DNA from: Rebecca billardiae RCC1528 | Taxonomy: Eukaryota > Haptophyta | Reading direction: 5' to 3' | Assembly (NCBI GenBank): GCA_965240325.2 | Contig: OZ251230.1 | Location: 2,762,667 to 2,826,666, forward strand | Length of the DNA: 64,000 nt | Made by a program: the position numbers and the translations under genes | Shown: one piece after another, positions 54,625 to 63,611 of the stretch | How positions within the stretch are numbered: the stretch's first letter is position 1 | How the letters are laid out: each line of letters starts with the position of its first letter | The notes under the pieces: generated by a model | The model's input: the letters and a program-made list of their open reading frames with translations, nothing else | Told to the model about the DNA's origin: nothing | Database searches by the model: none

Positions 54625-55617
54625 ATGGTCGAGCGGTACAACGGTGCGCGCGCCGCGAGACTCGACCCGCGCGCGCTCGCGCGCGCGCGCGCGGCGAGGC
54701 GGCGGGCGGATGCGAGATATCTTTCTATAGCATTTCGCCCAACTCACCCACGAACCACGCCCGCATGTTTGTACGCCGTCAATCCGCACACAGCGTCCCC
54801 TGCAGCCCGTGGACTGATTTTCGCTCTTGCAACTGACACGCCGCCGCGCCCCGCGGCGCGCACGGCGCGCGCAGGAGAGGAGGGCCGGAAGCGACCCAGG
54901 GCGCCGACCGCCGCGAAGAAGGTGGTGAAGAAGGCCAAGCTGGGCAGCTCGCCGCCGGCGACCGGCCCCCCGCGCCTCGCGCCGATGCCGATCACCATGG
55001 AGATCGACCTCGCGCCGTGGGTCTCGGACTTCCTCTACATGATGTGGAAGGCGGCGGCGTCGACGTGCCGCGCGGATGGGCGGCACTTCAAGGAGTACCG
55101 GGCGGACCCGATGCCGTGGCAGGTGTTCAAGCACCTGATGACGTGGCTGCTCGAGGGCACGGAGTCGTACATCATGGCGGACCTCGACCCGCGCATCTCG
55201 TACTCGGAGACGGCGGCGCGGCGCACGCACACGGTGCGGCTCACGGACATGCAGCACCTCTCGCGCCGGCTTGGCTTCGGCCAGCTGAAGGCGGACGCGT
55301 CGGTGGCGACGGCGCGGCAGAGCGCGAAGGGCAACCTGAACGCGGTGATCGAGGTGGAGGCGGTGCACGTCACGCGGCGCAACCCGGCGACGTGGCGCAA
55401 GCGCGAGTCGGTGACCGTGCGAGTCTGGCTGGCCGCGGTCAACGCGACGGGGCGCGTGTCGCTGCCGGAGGCGCGGTACACGGCGGCGGAGGAGGCGGCC
55501 ATCACGACGTACATGCGCTCGCTCACGGTGCAGGGCAAGGCGGCGGGCAAGCCGATCAACCCGCAGATGCACCGCGCGCTCCGCCAGGTGGCCAAGGCGC
55601 AGCGCCGCTCGCAGTGA
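54625..55617 (+). CDS. Element II ORF1, unknown (putative DNA-binding/accessory protein)
   Basis: 330 aa from the ATG at 54625; an internal ATG at 54985 (MPITMEIDLAPW) would give 210 aa and may be the true start, because the first 80 residues overlap sequence shared with the ORF-less element I. Residues ~85-110 are basic (RKRPRAP and KKVVKKAKL), a likely nuclear signal. The conserved-looking part has FLYMMWKAAASTCRADGRHFKEY, PMPWQVFKHLMTWLLEG, and TVRLTDMQHLSRRLGFGQL (first motif longer, given in part), and ends in a basic tail (RALRQVAKAQRRSQ). No domain recognised. Followed after ~480 bp by ORF2 on the same strand. Confidence 0.65.
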   Translation: MVERYNGARAARLDPRALARARAARRRADARYLSIAFRPTHPRTTPACLYAVNPHTASPAARGLIFALATDTPPRPAARTARAGEEGRKRPRAPTAAKKVVKKAKLGSSPPATGPPRLAPMPITMEIDLAPWVSDFLYMMWKAAASTCRADGRHFKEYRADPMPWQVFKHLMTWLLEGTESYIMADLDPRISYSETAARRTHTVRLTDMQHLSRRLGFGQLKADASVATARQSAKGNLNAVIEVEAVHVTRRNPATWRKRESVTVRVWLAAVNATGRVSLPEARYTAAEEAAITTYMRSLTVQGKAAGKPINPQMHRALRQVAKAQRRSQ

Positions 55618-56096
55618 GCGGCAGCGCGCCGCGCGCGCCCGGCGCGCCGCGCGCGCCGCGCGCGCCGCGCGTGCCGCACGCGCCGAGCGAGGGCGGCGGC
55701 GCGGGCGGCGGCGCGGGCGGCGATGGCGGCGGCGGCGGCGGCGGCGGCGGCGCTGGCGGCGGCGGTGGCGCTCACGGCGGCCGAGGCGGCGGCGGCGCTG
55801 GCGGCGGCGCTGGCGGCGGTGCTGATGACGGTGGTGGCGGCGGCGGCGGCGCTCGCACTGCCGCGCCCGAGCTCGCGCGCGGCGCGGCTGACACGGGCGC
55901 GGCTCACGTCGGCGCGGCTGACGACGAGCACGATGCTGGCGGCGCAGACGGCGCGGCCGGCGCAGGCGGCGCAGGCGCGCGCGGCGCGGTCGGAGCGGCA
56001 GCGGCCACAGCGCCTCCGCCGCGGGCGCTCGCGGCAGCCGAGGACGACGGCTCGCCGCTCGGCCCGCTACTCGTTGTCCGGCTCAGCTTGAGCGGG

Positions 56097-59000
56097 ATGC
56101 GGGGTTGGACCAAGCGGGCGCCGCCGTCGCTCCAGCGGCGAGATCATCTCGTGCGCGCTCGTGCGCAGCTGCAGGCGACTCGCGCGGCCGCGGGCGGCGA
56201 GCGCGCGGCGGTGGCGGCGCCCTTCCCGGCGCCGCTCGCCGCCGCTCGCGGCGGCGCGCTCGTGCCGCTGGCCGATGCCGCGCGCGCGGGCTCGCCCGCG
56301 CCGCAGCCCGCGGCGCGCCGGACGCCGCGCGCGCCGCGCGCGCAGCCCGCCGCGCCGCCGCGCGTGCTCGTCGTGTCGACGATTGGGTCGGTGCCGTCGC
56401 CCGCCACGCCGGACGGCGCGGCGGCGGGTGCAGCGACAAGAGCCGCTGCCGCCTCCGCGTCACGCACCGTGCGCACCACCGCGCTCGCGCCGATCGTCCC
56501 GCACATCACGCGCCGCGCTCTCGCCGACGCGACCAACGCGGCGGCGAGCAGCGACGCCTGGCTGCAGCGGGAGGCGCAGTCGACGGTCGAACTCAACGAG
56601 GAGAACCGGCGGCTGCACGCGCGCAACTACGAGCTCGCGCGGACCGAGCAGGCGTCGCTCCGCCTGCTCGCGCGCACCCGCGCCGAGAAGACCGATCTCC
56701 TCGCCCAGAACGACGAGCTGCGCGCCGAAGTCGAGCAGCAGCGCGAGCGCGCGGACGCGCGCGCGGAGGCGGCAAAGAAGTCGCAGCGCAAGCTCGCCGC
56801 CGCTCGCGCCGCCGCTCGCGCCGCTCGCACCGGGCTGCTGCGTCGTGAGGGGCACGCGCATAACGACGGTCTCCGCATCGCGCAGGTCGAGGAGGAAAGC
56901 CTCGAGCAGGCGGAGCAGATCGACGAGCTCAACGCGCAGATCCTCGAGCAGTCGGAGGAGATCGATGCGCTCAACGCGCGGCGCCTCGAGCGCGAGGAGG
57001 AGTTCGCCGAGCTCGAGGCGAATTTTTTGAGGTTCGAGGCCGTCGGCGAGGAGCACGTGGGCGCGCTCGAGCGCGAGATCGATTGGCAGGGCGCGCAGCT
57101 CGCGGCGCTCGAGCGGCGCGACAAGGAGCGCAAGGAGCAGCGCAGCTCGGCCGCGGTCAAAGCTGCGGCGCGAGAGCGCGAGGCGGCCGCGCTGGCGCGC
57201 GCGGATGCCGAGGCCGCGAGCGCCAAGGTGGCCGCGCTCAAGAAGGAGAGGACGCGGCTGGCGGACGCGAAGCGCGCGAGCGAGGCTCGCCGCGCTGCGA
57301 GCAGTGCGCGCTTGTGCTTACTCAACCCCGCCCTGCGCCAGCGCGGCCGTCCGACCGCCGCCGGGCGCGACGATGCGAGCAGCGGCAGCGGCTGCGACGG
57401 CGGCGACTCGGACAGCAGCAACGACGGCGACGGCCCCGGCGGCGGCTTGAACAAAGCAGCGGAACGCGTGAGGCGGCACCGCGCGCGGGCCGACATCCGC
57501 GCCGTGAGCGATCGCTTCGGCGGCGGCGGCGACTCGGCGCTCGACTCGCTCCTCTTCGCCAACGGCGGCCTCGCCGCGCGCCTCAAGGGCCAGCCGCACT
57601 TTGACAAGTTCGTCCACGGCATCCGGCGGGAGCACTCGCGGAAGGTGGGGGAGACGCTGTTCGCGCTCGACAGGACGACGGACCTCTTCATCCACGCCAA
57701 CCTGTCGACGCGCTCTGTGCACCTGACTCGCGAGGTGATGGGCTTCGAGTACTCGCTCACCACGGGCGAGCGCAAGCAGCGCGCCGTCGACGGCGTGCCG
57801 GTGCCGCTCCCGCTGTCGTGCTACATCATCACCAAGGAGGTGAGACGGCGGCTCGGCGCGCTCGGCGTGCGCCTCGCGGACGGCACCGAGGGCAAGGCGG
57901 CCGTGATGGACTGCACGCTCGCGCTGTGCCGCCTGCTCGTGGAGGCGCGCGCGCTCTCGGGCTCGAACCCGCTCGACGACGTCGGCGGCCCCGTCTTCGC
58001 GCTCAAGTTCGACTCGGCGGAGATGGGCCGATCGATCCACATGATGCTCGCCAGCATCTCGTACCCGATGGTCGGCGTGGGCGCGCAGTCGGAGGGCCAG
58101 CACAAGACGATCGGCGTCGCGGTGGGCAAGGACGAGATGATCGGCACGGTGCTCGACGCCAACCGCGAGGAGGTGGAGCGCCTCTGCCTCCGTCGGCGCA
58201 TCCGCCTGCCCAAGTGCGCGCGCAAGAAGCTGTCCGAGGTCAGCTCGCGCGACAAAGCGGCCGGGCTCGCGTTCGAGAAGCTGATGTGCGACCTGTGCGC
58301 CAAGGTGGAGGAGGGCGGCTGCAGCGGCGGCTGCTGCGAGGAGTGGGACGAGCTGGTGGCGCAGATGATCGCGGTCGCCGACGACGCGGCGAAGCGCAAG
58401 CTGCTCGGGCTCACGACGCACACCGCCAAGTTCGGCTCCATCGACTACGTCGACGCAGTCTCCGACCTCGTCACGCCGGGCTACGAGCCGACGCCGAGGA
58501 ACATCGTGAGCATGTACCACTCGGCGCACGTGCCGTTCCCGGGCGATCCGGAGGGCCCGGTCAAGTGCCCGTGCTGCTCGTACTGGGCGCCCAGCCACGC
58601 GCAGGCGCGCAAGGACCGCGCGGCGGACGACGCGCGCTTCGCCAAGGACGCGCTCGCGCGGCAGCAGCGCGGGTCGTCGCACGCTGGCCAGCTCTACGCG
58701 CCGCAGCTGCCGATCCCGATGACCAACGTGATCACGCCGATCATGCACCTCCTCGAGAACGCGTTCAGCTACGCGCACACGCACGCGATGTGGAACTACC
58801 CGGCGACTGTCATCTCGGGGCTCAGCGACTTCACCGAGGCGAAGAGGACGCGCCTGCTCAACTGCGTGCGGTACGACGCCGTCGAGATCCTGCAGACGAT
58901 GGGCATCCGCGCTGCGAAGCTGCCGCCGCGGCGCGGAGACGACGTGAGCGAGCCGAAGTTCCTCTTCACCGAGGTGCGCACGCTCATCAGCTCGCTGCCC

Positions 59001-59870
59001 TTCATCTTCTACGTCGTGGCGCTGTGCGCGCACGTCCACGACCTCGTGCGCCGCGAGCGCGCGGCCGCCGGCGCCGCAGCGCCGCCGCCGCCGCCGCCGC
59101 CTGCGGCAGCGCCGAGGCCCGCTGCGCGGCCGGAGCCGTACCAGGCCCTGATGGACGCGCTCGCGGACGAGTCGGACTCGGAGGACGAGGACGACGCGCC
59201 GGCCGCGCGCGCAAGGTCGGACGCGCAGGCAGCGCTCGAGATGGAGGACGACGACTTCACGCAGGCGTTGAAGGTGTGCCGCATGCTCCAGGCGTACGGC
59301 GAGTTCGAGATGGCCGTCTCGTCCACCGACTACCGCCACGACGACCGTGCTGAGCGCGAGGCCCACGCTGCTCGCGTCGCCGAGGTCGGCCGCGAGTTCC
59401 TCAAGCGGCGCGGCCAGGCGCTGCCGGCGAGTGAGCACGCGTGCTCGGTGTACGATGTGGTGATCCTGCACAAGCTGCCGGCGGACCTGCGCCGGTGGGG
59501 GCACATCATCGTGCACGGGCGCGAGGACGGCCAGGAGAAGAAGAACCAGGAGGCCAAGGCCATCTCTCGCCGGTGCGTGCGGCGCCTGACCAAGTTCGTC
59601 TCGTACGTGAAGAAGAACGGCACGCGCGTGGACGTGCAGCGCACGATGTCGCTGCAGATCGCCGAGCGGGTCGCGCTCAAGGAGCAGGTGCAGCTGAGGA
59701 TGGGCACGTACGTCAAGCACCTCGCCGTGCACGCCAGCGGCCACTGGCGGCAGGACCAGCTCGACCAAGGCTACTCGGTCAAGCGCGCGCGCTCGCAGTT
59801 CACGAGCGAGCTCGAGGAGCAGATCGCCAAGCGCGGCAAGCACGACATGGACGCGTGGATGAAGCGTTGA
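56097..59870 (+). CDS. Element II ORF2: large putative transposase, family not recognised
   Basis: 1257 aa from the ATG at 56097; the frame is open further upstream to 55017 but overlaps ORF1 there and is low complexity. Residues ~1-160 are Ala/Arg/Pro-rich, ~160-410 form a long coiled coil (ELNEENRRLHARNYEL, EQAEQIDELNAQILEQSEE), then an acidic linker with a DGGDSDSSNDGDGPG run. The C-terminal ~780 residues are a folded region: HFDKFVHGIRREHSRK, LFALDRTTDLFIHANL, VFALKFDSAEMGRSIHM, GVGAQSEGQHKTIGVAVGKD, CDLCAKVEEGGCSGGCCEEW, KCPCCSYW, MTNVITPIMHLLENAFSYAH, and LHKLPADLRRWGHIIVHGRE. Conserved-looking Asp residues and two Cys clusters suit a DDE transposase with zinc-binding insertions, but this is inference from position within the element. 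Confidence 0.75.
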   Translation: MRGWTKRAPPSLQRRDHLVRARAQLQATRAAAGGERAAVAAPFPAPLAAARGGALVPLADAARAGSPAPQPAARRTPRAPRAQPAAPPRVLVVSTIGSVPSPATPDGAAAGAATRAAAASASRTVRTTALAPIVPHITRRALADATNAAASSDAWLQREAQSTVELNEENRRLHARNYELARTEQASLRLLARTRAEKTDLLAQNDELRAEVEQQRERADARAEAAKKSQRKLAAARAAARAARTGLLRREGHAHNDGLRIAQVEEESLEQAEQIDELNAQILEQSEEIDALNARRLEREEEFAELEANFLRFEAVGEEHVGALEREIDWQGAQLAALERRDKERKEQRSSAAVKAAAREREAAALARADAEAASAKVAALKKERTRLADAKRASEARRAASSARLCLLNPALRQRGRPTAAGRDDASSGSGCDGGDSDSSNDGDGPGGGLNKAAERVRRHRARADIRAVSDRFGGGGDSALDSLLFANGGLAARLKGQPHFDKFVHGIRREHSRKVGETLFALDRTTDLFIHANLSTRSVHLTREVMGFEYSLTTGERKQRAVDGVPVPLPLSCYIITKEVRRRLGALGVRLADGTEGKAAVMDCTLALCRLLVEARALSGSNPLDDVGGPVFALKFDSAEMGRSIHMMLASISYPMVGVGAQSEGQHKTIGVAVGKDEMIGTVLDANREEVERLCLRRRIRLPKCARKKLSEVSSRDKAAGLAFEKLMCDLCAKVEEGGCSGGCCEEWDELVAQMIAVADDAAKRKLLGLTTHTAKFGSIDYVDAVSDLVTPGYEPTPRNIVSMYHSAHVPFPGDPEGPVKCPCCSYWAPSHAQARKDRAADDARFAKDALARQQRGSSHAGQLYAPQLPIPMTNVITPIMHLLENAFSYAHTHAMWNYPATVISGLSDFTEAKRTRLLNCVRYDAVEILQTMGIRAAKLPPRRGDDVSEPKFLFTEVRTLISSLPFIFYVVALCAHVHDLVRRERAAAGAAAPPPPPPPAAAPRPAARPEPYQALMDALADESDSEDEDDAPAARARSDAQAALEMEDDDFTQALKVCRMLQAYGEFEMAVSSTDYRHDDRAEREAHAARVAEVGREFLKRRGQALPASEHACSVYDVVILHKLPADLRRWGHIIVHGREDGQEKKNQEAKAISRRCVRRLTKFVSYVKKNGTRVDVQRTMSLQIAERVALKEQVQLRMGTYVKHLAVHASGHWRQDQLDQGYSVKRARSQFTSELEEQIAKRGKHDMDAWMKR

Positions 59871-60295
59871 GCGATCGGTGAGCGCGCCGCCGCGCCACCG
59901 GCCGCAGGACGCGCGCGCGCGCGCGCGCACGTCCTCATGGCCGCGCCGCCCCACCCGCGCCTGCGCACCTACCTTACACGCTTTGCCGTACAGGACGAGC
60001 ACGGGCCAGCAGTGCGCCGCTCGACCAGTGACGCGTCCGACTGCCGGCCGACGGCTCGGCGCGCGCGCGCGCGCGCGCGATCGCGCGAGCAGCTGGTCGA
60101 CCTGATGCCGGCGCTGATGGGCAGCGCCAGCTCGCTCGCACTCAGGCCCCTGACGGTGCCCATAGTGCGCGCTCGTCCGCGGCATAGGGGCCGTCAAAGG
60201 GGCACTTCGCAGAAAGCTGTAATAAAACCTGTGAATTTCGGACGGTTTGCTGTAACGATTTAATTGTTTTTGTTCACTGTGTCATTTTAGTACTG

Positions 60296-60751
60296 GCGAC
60301 CCTAACCACCACCCTAACCCTAACCCTTACCTGCGCCCTAACCCTTACCTGCGCCCTAACCCTTACCTGCGCCCTAACCCTTACCTGCGCCCTAACCCTT
60401 ACCAGCGCCCTAACCCTTACCTGCGCCCTAACCCTTACCTGCGCCCTAACCCTTACCTGCGCCCTAACCCTTACCTGCGCCCTAACCCTTACCTGCGCCC
60501 TAACCCTTACCTGCGCCCTAACCCTTACCTGCGCCCTAACCCTTACCTGCGCCCTAACCCTTACCTGCGCCCTAACCCTTACCTGCGCCCTAACCCTTAC
60601 CAGCGCCCTAACCCTTACCTGCGCCCTAACCCTTACCTGCGCCCTAACCCTTACCTGCGCCCTAACCCTTACCTGCGCCCTAACCCTTACCTGCGCCCTA
60701 ACCCTTACCTGCGCCCTAACCCTTACCTGCGCCCTAACCCTTACCCTCACC
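60296..60751. repeat. 18-bp C-rich telomere-like array, ~24 copies
   Basis: Same unit and same opening (CCCTAACCACCACCCTAACC) as at 51830, but ~8 units longer and with two CCAGCG variants, one early and one in the middle. Ends CCCTTACCCTCACCCTCACA before the AT array. Confidence 0.95.
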
Positions 60752-61325
60752 CTCACATTGTACATTTGGAATGTACATTGTACATTTGGAATGTACATTG
60801 TACATTTGGAATGTACATTGTACATTCGGAAGTGTACATTGTACATTTGGAATGTACATTGTACATTCGGAAGTGTACATTGTACATTTGGAATGTAGTA
60901 CATTGTACATTCGGAAATGTACTTTGTACATTTGGAATGTACATTGTACATTCGGAAGTGTACATTGTACATTTGGAATGTAGTACATTGTACATTTGGA
61001 ATGTACATTGTACATTCGGAAATGTACATTGTACATTTGGAATGTACTACATTGTACATTCGGATACATTTGATCATCAGATGTACTGTTGCAATGTACA
61101 TTCGGATAAATTCAGATATGTACAATCAATCAGTGTACAGAGTGTACAAAGTGTACAAATGTGTACATTCAAAATGTATACAATAGTGTACATTCATATG
61201 TACAATCAAGAAGTGTACAAAGTGTACAATATACCGTCACAATCTACATTCGGATACATTCAGAGGAATAAGCGAAAACATACAGAGTGTACAGATATGT
61301 ACAGTCAAAAACGTACTTTCGCGCC
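60752..61325. repeat. TGTACATT-rich AT array, copy 3
   Basis: Nearly identical to 52142-52716. High local density of the TGTACA palindrome on both strands. Confidence 0.95.
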
Positions 61326-61875
61326 TGCAGTCTCAGAGCACAGCACCGGTCGATGCAGGCCCCGCCCCGCCCCCCCATCTGAAGCCTAGTCCTACTTGAC
61401 TCTGGTGAGCAGCAACTGGTGAGAGCAGCTGCTCGTACATACGTCCTAGTTCTGTGCGGGGAGTATCCCTCAATAATGTGGTTGGCATCAGCACCAGTCA
61501 GTCGATCTCGAGTTGCAGCTGTGAGCTGTCAATCATCGATGACGAGACCTCGATGATGACAACGACAGTTGATAGGGCAAATCAAGCGCATGGCTGCTAA
61601 GCAGAGTGGCTGTGGCAGAATAGTATGCTGCGGTGCGGACGAGTGCAGCACCTGTCAAAGCTCAGCTCAAGCGCTGAGCACCTGTCAAAGCTGCCCCCGC
61701 CCCGCCCCCCCATCTTGCTCTTGGCTCAACCTGCACAGGGGGCGCGCACAGAGCAGCACCCATTGCATGCCACAGCTCAAGCAAGCAGAGGGGACGATTG
61801 CTCTCCAGCCTTGTCAACGTGCGCAAGCGGATCCTTGACCGCCCATCTCAGAATGATTTGCCCAGCTCGGCAGAG
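61326..61875. repeat. Subtelomeric module core, copy 3
   Basis: Nearly identical to 52717-53270; one visible difference is CAGCACCAGTCAGTCG here versus CAGCACCAGCCAGTCG there. Confidence 0.92.
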
Positions 61876-62624
61876 TCGGCCGGCCCAGAGCCTCCTGGGC
61901 CGCCAGACACGCCGCCCCAGCCGGCCGCCACCGGGTCGAAACGGCCGCGGCTGGTAACCTCACTCAGGGTAGATGTCTCTTTGGGCCTAACCTCACCACT
62001 GCGCGCCCAGTGCGCAGCCGGCGCGCAGCCTGGCGCCAGCCCTCCCAGCCCAGCTGGAGCCGGCCTGGGAGGCTCTGGGCAGCCCAGCTCGGCCCACTCG
62101 GCCGGCCCAGAGCCTCCTGGGCCGCCAAACACGCCGCCCCAGCCGGCCCCCACTGGGCCGAAACGGCCGCGGCTGGTAACCTCACCCAGGGTAGATGTCT
62201 CTTTGGGCCTAACCTCACCACTGCGCGCCCAGTGCGCAGCCGGCGCGCAGCCTGGCGCCAGCCCTCCCAGCCCAGCTGGAGCCGGCCTGGGAGGCTCTGG
62301 GCAGCCCAGCTCGGCCCACTCGGCCGGCCCAGAGCCTCCTGGGCCGCCAAACACGCCGCCCCAGCCGGCCCCCACTGGGCCGAAACGGCCGCGGCTGGTA
62401 ACCTCACCCAGGGTAGATGTCTCTTTGGGCCTAACCTCACCACTGCGCGCCCAGTGCGCAGCCGGCGCGCAGCCTGGCGCCAGCCCTCCCAGCCCAGCTG
62501 GAGCCGGCCTGGGAGGCTCTGGGCAGCCCAGCTCGGCCCACTCGGCCGGCCCAGAGCCTCCTGGGCCGCCAAACACGCCGCCCCAGCCGGCCCCCACTGG
62601 GCCGAAACGGCCGCGGCTGGTAAC
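61876..62624. repeat. 222-bp GC-rich tandem array, ~3.4 units, telomere-proximal
   Basis: Same units as 53271-54178. The final unit stops within CGCGGCTGGTAAC and passes straight into TTAGGG repeats. Confidence 0.95.
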
Positions 62625-62783
62625 TAGGTTAGGGTTAGGTTAGGTTAGGGTTAGGGTTAGGGTTAGGGTTAGGGTTAGGGTTAGGGTTAGGGTTAGGGTT
62701 AGGGTTAGGGTTAGGGTTAGGGGTTAGGGTTAGGGTTAGGGTTAGGGTTAGGGTTAGGGTTAGGGTTAGGGTTAGGGTTAGGG

Positions 62784-62824
<41 letters not shown>

Positions 62825-63423
62825 GGTTAGGGTTAGGGTTAGGGGTTAGGGTTAGGGTTAGGGGTTAGGGGTTAGGGTTAGGGTTAGGGGTTAGGGTTAG
62901 GGTTAGGTTAGGGTTAGGGTTAGGGTTAGGGTTAGGGTTAGGGTTAGGGTTAGGGTTAGGGTTAGGGGTTAGGGTTAGGGTTAGGGTTAGGGTTAGGGTT
63001 AGGGTTAGGGTTAGGGGTTAGGGTTAGGGTTAGGGTTAGGGTTAGGGTTAGGGTTAGGGTTAGGGTTAGGGTTAGGGTTAGGGTTAGGGTTAGGGTTAGG
63101 GTTAGGGTTAGGGTTAGGGTTAGGGTTAGGGTTAGGGTTAGGGTTAGGGTTAGGGTTAGGGTTAGGGTTAGGGTTAGGGTTAGGGTTAGGGTTAGGGTTA
63201 GGGTTAGGGTTAGGGTTAGGGTTAGGGTTAGGGTTAGGGTTAGGGTTAGGGTTAGGGTTAGGGTTAGGGTTAGGGTTAGGGTTAGGGTTAGGGTTAGGGT
63301 TAGGGTTAGGGTTAGGGTTAGGGTTAGGGTTAGGGTTAGGGTTAGGGTTAGGGTTAGGGTTAGGGTTAGGGTTAGGGTTAGGGTTAGGGTTAGGGTTAGG
63401 GTTAGGGTTAGGGTTAGGGTTAG

Positions 63424-63461
<38 letters not shown>

Positions 63462-63570
63462 GGTTAGGGGTTAGGGTTAGGGTTAGGGTTAGGGTTAGGG
63501 TTAGGGTTAGGGTTAGGGTTAGGGTTAGGGGTTAGGGGTTAGGGTTAGGGGTTAGGGGTTAGGGTTAGGG

Positions 63571-63611
<41 letters not shown>

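Larger units (their letters stand above)
54320..60281 (+). mobile_element. Large DNA transposon with CACAGT...ACTGTG ends and two long ORFs (element II, 5962 bp)
   Basis: The left end is CACAGTAAAGAAATCAATTT plus CGTTACCGTAACCCGTCCG. The right end, reverse-complemented, reads CACAGTGAACAAAAACAATT and then CGTTACAGCAAACCGTCC, giving imperfect ~42-bp inverted repeats related to element I. It is flanked by TC (54318-54319 and 60282-60283). The empty site GAGAAATTCTCATTTTAGTA is intact at 51808-51827, so TC is a 2-bp target duplication. Two plus-strand ORFs fill the interior. CAC-type ends with a 2-bp, non-TA-restricted duplication are closest to CACTA/EnSpm-like (CMC) transposons, but the encoded proteins are not ones I can assign. 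Confidence 0.88.

Noticed and set aside
55017-56096. N-terminal 360 codons of the 1617-codon frame of element II
   Set aside because: Overlaps ORF1 in another frame and is Gly/His/Ala low complexity; the ATG at 56097 before the coiled coil is a better start.
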